DNA of 64,000 nt from Acidobacteriota bacterium (GCA_025354885.1 JANXLY010000058.1:1-64000); one strand, 5' to 3'; numbered from the stretch's first letter, positions 27,548-37,376 are shown. The notes: generated from the sequence alone by a model not told the origin. Translations and numbers: made by a program.

Positions 27548-29257
27548 TTAGTCAGCCAGCGAAATTTCGATGCGTTTCTGAGCCACATCCATCGCTGTGA
27601 TTTTGAACTGACGGATCTGCCCGACGTGAACCTGATTCTTGTCCGCATCGTCGCCCGCGCCTTCTTTCCATCGCGCGTTCAACATCGCGCTCAGGGAGGT
27701 GAGGTCGGCCTTGCCGGATCCACCCGCACTGGCGCTCGCCCCTTCCGGTTTAGGGAGCGGACAATTCACAGTGACGCCTTCAGCGAGTTGCACCTTGGCA
27801 CGGCCCTCTTTGACATCGCTCACTCGCCCTGTTATCACCTCGCCCACCTGGTGTTCGGCAATAAAATGATCTGCGCTGGTTGGCTCAAGCTGTTTGATAC
27901 TCAAACGAATCCTGCGCCGGTCCACTTCAAATTCGGTGACGGCGGCCTTGACGATCTGGCCGACTTTCAGTATGTCCTTCGGGTGTTCAATCCGCTTTTC
28001 ACGCGTGATGTCCGCAACGTGAATCATGCCCTCAACGCCAGGGCCAAGAGCGATGAAGGCACCAAAAATCTGCAAGTCCGTTACAGCCGCTTCGACCACA
28101 GATCCCAGTGGGTACTTTAACTTCGCAGCTGCCCACGGGTCTTCTACCAACTGCTTCAACCCAAGACCGATCTTGCGTTCGCCCGGCTTCAGATCGAGGA
28201 TCTGCACTTCTACGATGTCGTCGATCTTTACAACGTCCTCCGCCTTGCGGATCCGCTTGTCCCAGGTCAGATCGATCATGCGGATCAACCCTTCGATGCC
28301 AGGCATCAATTCGACAAACGCTCCAAAGTCTGCGAGGCGCATCACTTTACCCTGCAGGCGTTGGCCCACCTGGAATTGGTCGGCTACCTGAGCCCAGGGC
28401 TCTGGCTGCAACTGCTTCATGCCGAGCGAGATCTTGCGCGTAGTGGCGTTGACCTTGAGAACCTTGACTTCTACTTCGTCCCCTTCTTTGAGAAGGTCTG
28501 AGGGCTTGGCGATGCGTGTCCAGCTCATGTCGCTGACGTGCAGCAATCCATCCACTTCGCCAATCGTGACAAAAGCACCAAAGTCAGTGAGCGTGCGCAC
28601 GCGACCCTTGAGCACCGTGCCCTCGGCAATCGTCGAGAACGCTTCCTGCTTGCGCACTGCAGACTGCTCTTCGAGCAGCACGCGACGGTCCACCACTACG
28701 TCTTCTTTTTCTTTATCAAATTTAGTGATGCGACATTCAATCTTCTGCCCCACCAGCTTGGCCATCTCGCTCACATCGCGAGCCCCACTGCGGGATGCCG
28801 GCATAAAGGCCCGCTCACCCACATCGACACGCAACCCACCCTTCACCACTTCCAGCACGGTGCCAGTAACGGTGACCTTGTTCTCAAAGGCCTGTTCGAT
28901 GCCGCTCCAGTCTTTTGGTGCCTCTACCTTCTGCACGGCGAGGCGATAATAGCCCGTGTCCGTGCGTCCAGCAACGCTGACCTCGAGGGTCTGGCCCAGT
29001 TGCACGATCACTTCGCCATCGCGCCCCTTTACCAGATCGAGAGGCAGCAGGCCTTCCATCTTGCGACGGATATCGACAACCACACCGTCAGGGGTGATTC
29101 GCAGTACCTGTCCTTTGATCATGCCGCGACCGACATTTTCGCCGTCCGGCTTCTTTTGCGTTTCAAATTCACGCAAGATATCGCCGAAACCGCTGTCCGC
29201 TAGGTTTTCCGTTGTTTCCAGATCTAGATCCGGGTTCAAAGGCTGAGTGTTTTCCAT
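27548..29257 (-). CDS. rpsA: 30S ribosomal protein S1 / multi-S1-domain protein
   Basis: Repeated S1 motifs GRVRTLTDFGAFVTIGEVDGLLHVSDMSW, GKVMRLADFGAFVELMPGIEGL, VTDLQIFGAFIALGPGVEGMIHVADI. Confidence 0.92.
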   Translation of the reverse strand: MENTQPLNPDLDLETTENLADSGFGDILREFETQKKPDGENVGRGMIKGQVLRITPDGVVVDIRRKMEGLLPLDLVKGRDGEVIVQLGQTLEVSVAGRTDTGYYRLAVQKVEAPKDWSGIEQAFENKVTVTGTVLEVVKGGLRVDVGERAFMPASRSGARDVSEMAKLVGQKIECRITKFDKEKEDVVVDRRVLLEEQSAVRKQEAFSTIAEGTVLKGRVRTLTDFGAFVTIGEVDGLLHVSDMSWTRIAKPSDLLKEGDEVEVKVLKVNATTRKISLGMKQLQPEPWAQVADQFQVGQRLQGKVMRLADFGAFVELMPGIEGLIRMIDLTWDKRIRKAEDVVKIDDIVEVQILDLKPGERKIGLGLKQLVEDPWAAAKLKYPLGSVVEAAVTDLQIFGAFIALGPGVEGMIHVADITREKRIEHPKDILKVGQIVKAAVTEFEVDRRRIRLSIKQLEPTSADHFIAEHQVGEVITGRVSDVKEGRAKVQLAEGVTVNCPLPKPEGASASAGGSGKADLTSLSAMLNARWKEGAGDDADKNQVHVGQIRQFKITAMDVAQKRIEISLAD

Positions 29258-29300
29258 GGAATTAATACCGATCCGTGAGAGTATTTTTATAGTCTCATAG

Positions 29301-30494
29301 ATGAAACGCCGACTCTTCCTTCAAAGTTCTACCCTTGCCGCCTTGTCTCCCGCACCGGCCGCCAATGACGATGCCGCCTGGCTCAAAATTCGCAAGGAAC
29401 AATTCGCCTTGCCGGAGTGGCGGGCCTATCTCAACACCGGTAGCGTCGGCGCTGCACCCAACCGTGTTGTCAAGGCGAGTAACGACTATTTGGCCCAGGG
29501 CGCAAGCTACTCTACCGATCAATACCCGCGCTGGGGCTACGAAGCGATGGACTCTCACCGGATCGCTCTCGCCAAATTTCTTGGCACCAGCAAAGAAGAA
29601 CTCGCACTCACCCACAACGCCACGGAATCGATGAGCCTCATCGCAAATGGGCTTGATCTCAAGAGCGGGGACGAAGTGTTGATGACCGATCAGGAGCATC
29701 CTTCCGGACGTGGCTGCTGGCTGCTCAAGCAGGCCCGTACCGGCATTCGCGTCCGAGAAGCCAAGATCCCGATTCCGCCCAAGAGCTCCGACGAAATCGC
29801 CGACGCGCTTCTTTCGCAGATCAGGCCCGAGACCCGCGTTCTTTCTTTCTCTGGTATCACTACGCATTCCGGCCTGCTCTTTCCGATTCGCAAGATCTGC
29901 GATGCCGCGCGTGCCAAGGGCATCATTACGGTAGTCGACGGCGCACACCTCGCAGGTCAGGTCCCCTTTCGCCTCGACGATCTTGGTTGCGATGTTTTCG
30001 CCGGCAGTCTGCACAAATGGATGCTCACGCCCCCAGGCTGCGGTGTCCTCTATGTACATCGCGATTTCCAGCGCAAGCTCTGGCCCACCATTGTTGTCGA
30101 TGGCTGGCAGAACTCGAAGGATGCTGTGAAATATATGCAGCTCGGCTGCAACAACCGCGCCGAGCTCGAAGGCGTGCTCGAAGCGTTGCGCTTTATCGAC
30201 GAGCTTGGTGCCCAGCGCATTTACGACCGCATCCATCATCTGGCGCAATACGCTTACAGCCGTGCCAAACAGTTCCCCTACGTCAAGCTGCTTAGCTCCC
30301 CCAATCCCGCTCTGTATGGAGGTATGGTGGCTTTTGAAGTGGACCGGCCTGATTACACGCCCCTCTGGACCAAGCTCGCACAGCGCAAAGTCTGGACTCT
30401 TCGAGGCCCCAAGATCCGCATCTCCTCGCACATCCACACGCGCCCCTCCGACATCGATCTCTTCTTCGACACCCTCAAAGAAGTCTTCGGTTAA
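29301..30494 (+). CDS. class V aminotransferase (cysteine desulfurase / isopenicillin-N epimerase type)
   Basis: YLNTGSVGAAPNRV, LALTHNATESMSLIANGL, VVDGAHLAGQVPFRLDDLGCDVFAGSLHKWMLTPPG. Confidence 0.9.
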   Translation: MKRRLFLQSSTLAALSPAPAANDDAAWLKIRKEQFALPEWRAYLNTGSVGAAPNRVVKASNDYLAQGASYSTDQYPRWGYEAMDSHRIALAKFLGTSKEELALTHNATESMSLIANGLDLKSGDEVLMTDQEHPSGRGCWLLKQARTGIRVREAKIPIPPKSSDEIADALLSQIRPETRVLSFSGITTHSGLLFPIRKICDAARAKGIITVVDGAHLAGQVPFRLDDLGCDVFAGSLHKWMLTPPGCGVLYVHRDFQRKLWPTIVVDGWQNSKDAVKYMQLGCNNRAELEGVLEALRFIDELGAQRIYDRIHHLAQYAYSRAKQFPYVKLLSSPNPALYGGMVAFEVDRPDYTPLWTKLAQRKVWTLRGPKIRISSHIHTRPSDIDLFFDTLKEVFG

Positions 30495-30500
30495 TTGCGG

Positions 30501-31199
30501 CTAGTTGCGATTGAGTCGATAACCTACGCCGCGCACCGTCAGCAGGCATTCCGGATGCGCCGGGTCCGTCTCGATATATTTGCGCAGCCGCACTATAAAA
30601 TTGTCGATCGCCCGCGTGTCGGTATCGCTTTGCACCTGCCAGACTTTGTCGAGTAATTCGGCGCGGCTCACTACCTCGCCCTCATGGGCAAGCAGATACT
30701 TCAGCAAGTTCACCTCGAGTAGCGTGAGCGGCTGGCGTTCGCCCTCAACTTCAATCTCCAGCGTCTTGAAGTAGATCGTACGCCCATTGATCACGATGTT
30801 TTCTGCCGGCTCCTGCGCAGTGGTTGCCAGCCACTCCCGCCGCCGCATCAAGCCTTTGATGCGGGCAATCAAAACGCCCAGATCAAAGGGCTTGGCCAGA
30901 TAGTCGTCTGCTCCGGCGGCGATCCCTTTCACGACATCATCGGGACGGCTGCGCGCGGTCAGCATTAACGTTGGCAGAAAATGACGCGCATCGCGCAATC
31001 GCCGAATCACCTCAAATCCATCGATGCCCGGCAACATGACGTCGAGAACAAGCAAATCGTAGCGTTGCTTCTTAGCTTCGAAATCGGCGAGTGCATCTTC
31101 GCCAGATTCCCGCACGGTCACATCAAAGCCTTCGGCCTCCAGATTGAATCGCAATCCTTCTGCCAGATGTTGTTCGTCTTCCACTACCAATACATGCAT
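30501..31199 (-). CDS. OmpR-family response regulator
   Basis: MHVLVVEDEQHLAEGLRFNLEAEGFDV, LVLDVMLPGIDGFEVIRRLR, C-terminal winged helix VVSRAELLDKVW. Confidence 0.95.
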   Translation of the reverse strand: MHVLVVEDEQHLAEGLRFNLEAEGFDVTVRESGEDALADFEAKKQRYDLLVLDVMLPGIDGFEVIRRLRDARHFLPTLMLTARSRPDDVVKGIAAGADDYLAKPFDLGVLIARIKGLMRRREWLATTAQEPAENIVINGRTIYFKTLEIEVEGERQPLTLLEVNLLKYLLAHEGEVVSRAELLDKVWQVQSDTDTRAIDNFIVRLRKYIETDPAHPECLLTVRGVGYRLNRN

Positions 31200-32131
31200 C
31201 AGCTCACCAAACCTTTGGGCCTGAATTCACTCTGTAATTCCATTGTGAAGGTGCTCCCCAGTCCTGCGCCGCCACTCTCGGCGTAGACGCGTCCCCCATA
31301 TCGTTTCGCCACGCTGCGCACGATAAACAAGCCGAGCCCTGTGCCTTTCACCTTCTGTGAATTGATTCCTGGAATTCGATAAAAACGCGCGAAGATCCGC
31401 TTCAGTTCCGCCTTGGCCATGCCCATGCCCTGGTCTCGAACTTTCACAGCCACACTGTGCGGGGTCAGTCGCTCCAGTTTGATCGTGACTTTCACATCAC
31501 CTGCAGAATACTTGACCGCATTCTCGATCAGATTGCTCACCGCGCTTTTCAGTTCTTGTGCGTCGCCGCGTACAATCGCCTGATCGCCCGTGGGCAGCTT
31601 CTTCTCGACATGCAGACGATCATTCTCGAGGTGATGCCGTTCCTGTGCCACCTGCACGCAATCGGCGATGACATCCGTCATAGAGACTTCATGTTTGCCG
31701 CGATCATTGCGGTTGCCGATGCTGCTTGCCTCCAGCACCTGTTCGATCGTACCCATGAGGCGGTTGGAATCGTCGAGCATGATCCGGTAGAACTCGCGGC
31801 GTTTGGTTTCGGGGACTTCGCGCCGCTCCAGCGTTTCGAGATAGAGCTTGATCGAGGCAACCGGGGTTTTCAGTTCATGTGTTACCGCATTCAGGAATGC
31901 GTCATGCTGTTCGTTCTTGCGAATAGCGCGGACGAGGAAAATTGTATTCAACACCATGCCAGCGATGGCGAGTAAGAAGAAAATCAGGCCAAGGACGAAA
32001 TAGATTCCGGTACGCCAGTTCAGCACGATCCAGCCGAAACTGAGCACTACCGTCAGGACAATGACAACGATCCCCAGCACCGTGAAGAGGATCGCCTGCC
32101 GTCGCCGTCCGGGCATGATCATACTATCCAT
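31199..32131 (-). CDS. membrane sensor histidine kinase
   Basis: FLNAVTHELKTPVASIKLYLETLE; LKSAVSNLIENAVKYS; GTGLGLFIVRSVAKRYGG. Confidence 0.95.
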   Translation of the reverse strand: MDSMIMPGRRRQAILFTVLGIVVIVLTVVLSFGWIVLNWRTGIYFVLGLIFFLLAIAGMVLNTIFLVRAIRKNEQHDAFLNAVTHELKTPVASIKLYLETLERREVPETKRREFYRIMLDDSNRLMGTIEQVLEASSIGNRNDRGKHEVSMTDVIADCVQVAQERHHLENDRLHVEKKLPTGDQAIVRGDAQELKSAVSNLIENAVKYSAGDVKVTIKLERLTPHSVAVKVRDQGMGMAKAELKRIFARFYRIPGINSQKVKGTGLGLFIVRSVAKRYGGRVYAESGGAGLGSTFTMELQSEFRPKGLVS

Positions 32132-33198
32132 CTAACATCAAGATGACCCTGCTCTGCTTCAGCAAATTGCAAGAGACGCTCGCCCTCAGCCTGAATCGCA
32201 TCGCGAACGGCCTTCGGCTGCCTGCCGAAGATCTCAACTACGAGACGAGTCTGCTTCTTGTCTTTTTCGAGCTTCCAGGCACCAGAGACCAAACCGTCCA
32301 CCAGCACCGTGGCGCGCACTCTCCCCGCTGTGAGAAAAACCTGCTTGCGATGCACCTCCGGGACGATGCGCGAGCGGTCTGCGTGCGCGAGCACGAGGTT
32401 GTCGTATTCGGCGACGAAGCGCAAGGGAGCGGGAATGTCACCGGGGATGATTTTGGTCTTTGGTAAGTCGTAGAGGATGCGCCCGTCTTCGTCCTTGTAA
32501 GTGCTGAGTTCATCGCGCATTGCTTCCATCGTTTTGCCGATTGCGCTGAAGCCCGCCCAGGCTGCGATGTCCTTGGGCGTCGCTGGGCCAAAGGCCGCCA
32601 GATAGCTGCGGACCAGGCGCGTCGCGTCAGCCTTGGGCGCGACTTCGACAAGCACATAACGTGCCGCTGTACCGCCCTTCCATGAGCCAGCCGGACTCAC
32701 CTGCACGAGTGGCAGATGGGTTCGCACCCCGTATTCCATGGCCTCTTTGTTCCAGGCGGGGAAGCGCTTGAGCAGCTCGTCGCTCAGCGCTCTCATCGAG
32801 ATCGGTCCAGCGTTTAGAATTTCCCGCGCCACTTGGCAAAGAGGTTGGACTTCGATGCTGGATTTACGAACGCCAAAGAAGCCCTGCCAGGCACGTTCGA
32901 GGGCGGGTTGAAGGATGGGTCGGATCCAGGTGTAGTCGGAGGCTCTCACCCAGTGCAGCGTGGATCGTAGCAAGGCTGCCCGCACTGCTTTACCCTGATC
33001 ACGCAATTTCATCAAGTCAGATGGGCTAAAGCCTTCCACACGCGACCAAAGTCCGAAGTACGGCGGGCTGGCGACTTGGGCCTGTAGCGCTACCAACCGC
33101 TCCAGCGCCTGCAAGGTCTTCACTTTCGAAGGTGCCAAGAGCAGTTGGCGGTCGAGCAGCGTCCGGTTCAATTCGCGTTGAGTGATCGTTTTCGCCAT
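32119..33198 (-). CDS. AlkZ-like winged-helix DNA-binding protein (DNA glycosylase family)
   Basis: MAKTITQRELNRTLLDRQLLL; LRSTLHWVRASDYTWIRPILQPALER; RFVAEYDNLVLAHADRSRIVPEVHRKQVF. Confidence 0.8.
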   Translation of the reverse strand: MAKTITQRELNRTLLDRQLLLAPSKVKTLQALERLVALQAQVASPPYFGLWSRVEGFSPSDLMKLRDQGKAVRAALLRSTLHWVRASDYTWIRPILQPALERAWQGFFGVRKSSIEVQPLCQVAREILNAGPISMRALSDELLKRFPAWNKEAMEYGVRTHLPLVQVSPAGSWKGGTAARYVLVEVAPKADATRLVRSYLAAFGPATPKDIAAWAGFSAIGKTMEAMRDELSTYKDEDGRILYDLPKTKIIPGDIPAPLRFVAEYDNLVLAHADRSRIVPEVHRKQVFLTAGRVRATVLVDGLVSGAWKLEKDKKQTRLVVEIFGRQPKAVRDAIQAEGERLLQFAEAEQGHLDVRWIV

Positions 33199-33221
33199 GC
33201 GCTTCCGGTACGATAACAAAG

Positions 33222-34604
33222 ATGGCCTCACACGCGACCCTAACTTTGCTCCGGCCTGCGAAAACTCTTGTAGAGGCCGCAATCACTTTAGAGCCCTCTC
33301 CACTTGCAACCAACGAGGAACTCGATGCCTTCTACCGCGAAGAGGTACAGACGGTGCGCGGCGTGGATCGTCTGGGCCGAATCAAGCTTGAATTGAGCGA
33401 TGCAATTGGACAGAACCGTCCCTACAAAGCTTTTTTGATGGGGCATCCTGGTGTTGGGAAAACCACAGAACTCCTGCGCCTCACTCGCTCTTTCTCCGAT
33501 CAATTGGAGCCACTACACCTCAGCGTAACCTCTGAGCTGAATCCGGGTAGCTTTCGCCATTACGATGTTCTTCTGCTGATCCTCATTCGACTCGTTGAGG
33601 CTGCGTCCAGTCCTGTGCTTATTGGCTTTGAAGAGCACAGCTTGAAGCCCTTGATGAAGCGCGTTTACGACAATCTATCGGGGAAATGGCAGGACTATCT
33701 CCAAACTCAAGAGGCCAACATTGAGGTTGGGATGGACCTCTTCATTGCCAAGGTGAAAGGCACTTTGAAGCAAGGCAGGACCTTCAAGAAAGATGAGCAA
33801 CGCTTCGAGGCATCCTTCGTATCTGAGCTCGTTGACTTGATCAATGACGTTTTCGACACTTGCAATGAGATCCTCTATCTCCACCACAAGAAGCAATGGA
33901 TCATTGTTGTCGAAGATTTTGAAAAGCTCGGCATTGAACAAGGGGCACTGGGAGCATTGTTTGGAGGATTACGCGCCAGCCTGCTCAGTCTCCACGCACA
34001 CATGCTCGTCACAATTCCAATCTGGTTGCACTACTCGCTGGATTCCCAGGATATTCTGCCATCCAATTTCCATCGCTTTGTTCTTCCTGACATCGCGGTA
34101 TATACAAAGGAAAAACAAGCAGACCGGGCTGTTATTGATGCGCTATCTGAAGTGATCCACTCCCGCATGAACTCGTCTTTGCTAGAGAAGGGGGTCGCGG
34201 AGCGTTGCATTCGGGCTTCGGGCGGGAGTCTTCGCGATCTTTTTACTCTCTTGCGAGAGAGCATGCTTTATGCGCGTCTCCGTGGGGCCGAGATCATTGC
34301 GTTGAAAGATGTGGATTTCGCAATCCAGGACTTACGCAGCGATTACAAGCTGCGCCTTGGCTCCACTGCTACCAGCCAACCGGGAGTGAGTCTCGAGCAG
34401 AAGCTGGATCGGCTGGCTCTAATTTACAAGCGCGAAGATTCCACCGTTGAAGTGCCTGATGCTGTTCTATACAACCTGCTCCGGCAACGGTTTGTGCTTC
34501 AGTACAACGGCACGGCCTGGATGGGGATACATAGTTTGGCCGTGGATCTTCTAATGGAATTTGGCCGCCTTGAGCCAAATTCTCCTGGCGGTAGCTTGGC
34601 TTGA
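33222..34604 (+). CDS. AAA/STAND-like P-loop NTPase of unknown function
   Basis: Walker A FLMGHPGVGKTTELLRL, Walker B QWIIVVEDFEKL, arginine-rich sensor region, C-terminal winged-helix-like end. Confidence 0.8.
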   Translation: MASHATLTLLRPAKTLVEAAITLEPSPLATNEELDAFYREEVQTVRGVDRLGRIKLELSDAIGQNRPYKAFLMGHPGVGKTTELLRLTRSFSDQLEPLHLSVTSELNPGSFRHYDVLLLILIRLVEAASSPVLIGFEEHSLKPLMKRVYDNLSGKWQDYLQTQEANIEVGMDLFIAKVKGTLKQGRTFKKDEQRFEASFVSELVDLINDVFDTCNEILYLHHKKQWIIVVEDFEKLGIEQGALGALFGGLRASLLSLHAHMLVTIPIWLHYSLDSQDILPSNFHRFVLPDIAVYTKEKQADRAVIDALSEVIHSRMNSSLLEKGVAERCIRASGGSLRDLFTLLRESMLYARLRGAEIIALKDVDFAIQDLRSDYKLRLGSTATSQPGVSLEQKLDRLALIYKREDSTVEVPDAVLYNLLRQRFVLQYNGTAWMGIHSLAVDLLMEFGRLEPNSPGGSLA

Positions 34605-35722
34605 GTTCCCGGGATTCCATCGACGGCATAGTTGAAGCTGTCCTCGAATGGATCCGCCTCCAGGCCCACGGCGTAATCTGGATCCGCTACTCAAGCGATG
34701 TGAGTCGAGACCAATGTATTCAAAGGCTTCGCGACAAGCTTTCAACAGCGCCGTTGCTGTTTGATCCGCCAGACCCTGCTTTTGCAGCGAGCTGGCTTGA
34801 ATCGATACTCGACTCGATTCCGGACGCGCAACCCTTGCCGGTTTTAAGCCTCCAATTTCCAATCGCAATTCGCGGTTCCGAAGAAGATCTATTAGCTGCC
34901 TTCCACGCGCTAAATCTTCGCCGGGAATTGCTGCTGCAGCGCCCGCTGATTCAGTTGTGGTGGATTTCTGATCGTCTCTCTCCCAAGGTTGAAATCGTTG
35001 CCCCGGATCTGGCCTCTTGGTTTAAGGTGAGGCTCCGGTTGAGGGAGGTCGTTGGATCTGCTTTGCGATCTGATGATGACACTGGATTCAATCAGATGCG
35101 CATGGACTCAGATGCACAACGCGCAATATCCTTGGCACACGCCAAATCAGATGTTCAGGCTGCACGCCGGAGAGTTGCATTATGTGAGCAAGGGGCCAGT
35201 TACGATTTGGCCATAGCATTAGGGAGCCTGAGCATCAAATTTGCGGCTTTGGGTGAGCTTCAACCTGCACTTGAATCGGCAACAGAGTCTCTCTCGATAT
35301 TGAGATTACTGGAATCGTCAGGAAAAGTGGACAGCGCTGAGATCGCAGGAGCGCTGAATAATCTGGCGAATCGGCAGAGCGAAGTGGGGAAGCGTGAGGA
35401 GGCGCTGGGGACGGCGGAGGAGGCGGTGAAGAACTATCGCGAGCTGGCGGGGCGGAACCGGGATGCCTTCCTGCCGGATCTGGCGATGTCGCTCGGCGCG
35501 CTATCGCAAGTCCATGTTGCACGACAGGAGCATGATCGCGCCCACGACTGCCTCAAAGAAGGACTTGAGCTCATAGTTCCGTTGTACGAATTGTTGCCTG
35601 CGGCCTTTGTGTCGCTAACGCTCCAACTCGCCAACGACTACCGCGCCGCCTGCGAGCAGACCTCCCAAGCCCCCGACCAATCTCTCCTCGACCGCATCGC
35701 CGCCCAACGCCCTCCCCAATAG
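34601..35722 (+). CDS. partner protein: unknown N-terminal domain plus tetratricopeptide repeats
   Basis: 4-nt overlap with NTPase; TPR units IAGALNNLANRQSEVGKREEALGTAEEAVKNYREL and LAMSLGALSQVHVARQEHDRAHDCLKEGLELI. Confidence 0.75.
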   Translation: MSSRDSIDGIVEAVLEWIRLQAHGVIWIRYSSDVSRDQCIQRLRDKLSTAPLLFDPPDPAFAASWLESILDSIPDAQPLPVLSLQFPIAIRGSEEDLLAAFHALNLRRELLLQRPLIQLWWISDRLSPKVEIVAPDLASWFKVRLRLREVVGSALRSDDDTGFNQMRMDSDAQRAISLAHAKSDVQAARRRVALCEQGASYDLAIALGSLSIKFAALGELQPALESATESLSILRLLESSGKVDSAEIAGALNNLANRQSEVGKREEALGTAEEAVKNYRELAGRNRDAFLPDLAMSLGALSQVHVARQEHDRAHDCLKEGLELIVPLYELLPAAFVSLTLQLANDYRAACEQTSQAPDQSLLDRIAAQRPPQ

Positions 35723-35751
35723 AAAAAGGCCGCCTGCCTGAGCAAGCGGCC
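35723..35751 (-). terminator. Rho-independent terminator for the desaturase gene
   Basis: GGCCGC...GCGGCC stem (35728-35733 / 35746-35751) followed on the minus strand by TTTTT. Confidence 0.75.
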
Positions 35752-35773
35752 CCTCTCAAAATCATCAAGCCAA

Positions 35774-36631
35774 TCAGGCTGCCTTACGCACCGGAATGAA
35801 CCCTTCCACACTCGCTACCTGCAAGTTCGAAATGATTCCAATCTTCTGCAACACCCACAACTGCATATAGGTGATATCCAGCTCATACCAAGCCAGACCA
35901 TGACGCGCACTCACCGGATGGGCATGGTGGTTATTGTGCCAGCCTTCTCCAAAAGTCAACAGAGCCACCCACCAGTTGTTCCTCGAATCGTCACCGGTAT
36001 TAAAACGCTGTGCGCCCCACAAATGCGTCGCACTATTCACAAGCCAGGTGGAGTGCAGGCCGAGCGTCACCCGCAAAAATACTACCCACAACACCATCGT
36101 AAAGCCGCCGAAAATCCACGCAGTAATTCCCAGCGCAACAAGCGGAACCCAGTGCCAGTTGTTCAGCCAAACCATAAACTTGTCGCGTGCCAGATCGGGA
36201 GCATGCTTCGCCAATCCAACGGTATCGCTATGCTTGGCATCGCCCACGCACATCCAGATCAGATGTGCCCACCACGCTCCATCGCGCGGGGAATGCGGGT
36301 CTCCAGGAAGGTCGCTCTTCTGATGGTGGATGCGGTGTACTCCTACCCAGAAAATTGGACCACCTTCAAGACACAGTGCTCCACAAATGGCAACGAATCG
36401 CTCAAACCACAGCGGGCACTTGTAGCCGCGATGTGTCAGCAGGCGATGGTAGCCCATGCCGATGCCCCAACTGATCGAAAACCAATAGACTGCAAAAGCA
36501 GTCAAAAAATTGGTCCAGCTAAAGAAGAACAGCGCTGCAATTGCGCCAATGTGGAAAATGGAAAACGCCGCGATCGTCACCGAGTTGGGCTTGTCGGGGT
36601 TGGTATGTACGAGGGATTTTGTTGATGCCAT
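35774..36631 (-). CDS. acyl-CoA / fatty acid desaturase (delta-9 type)
   Basis: His boxes HRLLTH, HRIHH, HNNHH; multiple TM segments. Confidence 0.95.
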   Translation of the reverse strand: MASTKSLVHTNPDKPNSVTIAAFSIFHIGAIAALFFFSWTNFLTAFAVYWFSISWGIGMGYHRLLTHRGYKCPLWFERFVAICGALCLEGGPIFWVGVHRIHHQKSDLPGDPHSPRDGAWWAHLIWMCVGDAKHSDTVGLAKHAPDLARDKFMVWLNNWHWVPLVALGITAWIFGGFTMVLWVVFLRVTLGLHSTWLVNSATHLWGAQRFNTGDDSRNNWWVALLTFGEGWHNNHHAHPVSARHGLAWYELDITYMQLWVLQKIGIISNLQVASVEGFIPVRKAA

Positions 36632-36731
36632 ATAAATTTTTTCGATGATTCCTTGTTTGGGTACTACATCGACCAAATTATCAGTGGCACGAGCCTGGCT
36701 GTGTAAGAGTTGTGTAATTCCTGATGGCGGT

Positions 36732-37376
36732 CTAAAGCTTTCGCCTTGAGGCCCGAACTGCCAGCAACACCAACCCGGCTCCAATCAAGCCAAGCGAAGC
36801 CGGCTCCGGAACACCCTCAACCACTCCCTGTGTGCCGTAGATTTTCAGATCGCCCTGGGCTCCACCCTGATCGTTCACGGTCAATGTCGGATTCGCGAAA
36901 TTCCCATAATTGAAGTTGGGAGTAATCGTGCTCAGGCCGTTCTGGCTCGTCACCGTGAAAGTGTATGTCAGCGTATAGGCAGCGTCGCCGATGACTCCGA
37001 AATAATAGGTGTTCCCTGCATTCAGGACCAAGCTGAACGCATTCGACTGGAATGACGAAGTGACGTTTGATGCCGCTACAGCCTGCGCTGTCCCCCAATA
37101 GAGATTCGTGGTCCCCAGGCTATCCCAGATCATGAACTTCATGTTGCCGCCATCCGGCATGAAGAAATCCATAGCGAATCCAGTAACTGTGGTTGTGGTG
37201 CTAAACGAAACGCCGACAGCAAATCCCTCCCCATTCCCAGGCCCGCGATCCGTCGTGTTGCTCCCGACTCCCGTATCCAGCAGCAAAGCAGCATTTGCGC
37301 TCGCGCTGCTCAGGATCGTGAAGAGAATTAGGGGAAGTGCCCGACTCGCGAATTTGTTTGAAAGAAAAGATTGCAT
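36732..37376 (-). CDS. PEP-CTERM sorting-domain exported protein
   Basis: Signal peptide; C-terminal VPEPASLGLIGAGLVLLAVRASRRKL. Confidence 0.9.
   Translation of the reverse strand: MQSFLSNKFASRALPLILFTILSSASANAALLLDTGVGSNTTDRGPGNGEGFAVGVSFSTTTTVTGFAMDFFMPDGGNMKFMIWDSLGTTNLYWGTAQAVAASNVTSSFQSNAFSLVLNAGNTYYFGVIGDAAYTLTYTFTVTSQNGLSTITPNFNYGNFANPTLTVNDQGGAQGDLKIYGTQGVVEGVPEPASLGLIGAGLVLLAVRASRRKL

Noticed and set aside
29295-30437. 380-aa minus-strand ORF opposite the aminotransferase
   Set aside because: Antisense to a gene with clear PLP-lysine context (SLHKW); judged spurious
36685-36700. TGGCACGAGCCTGGCT, a strong sigma54-like match on the plus strand
   Set aside because: No plus-strand gene downstream; nearby genes are on the minus strand, so probably coincidental (an antisense RNA cannot be excluded)
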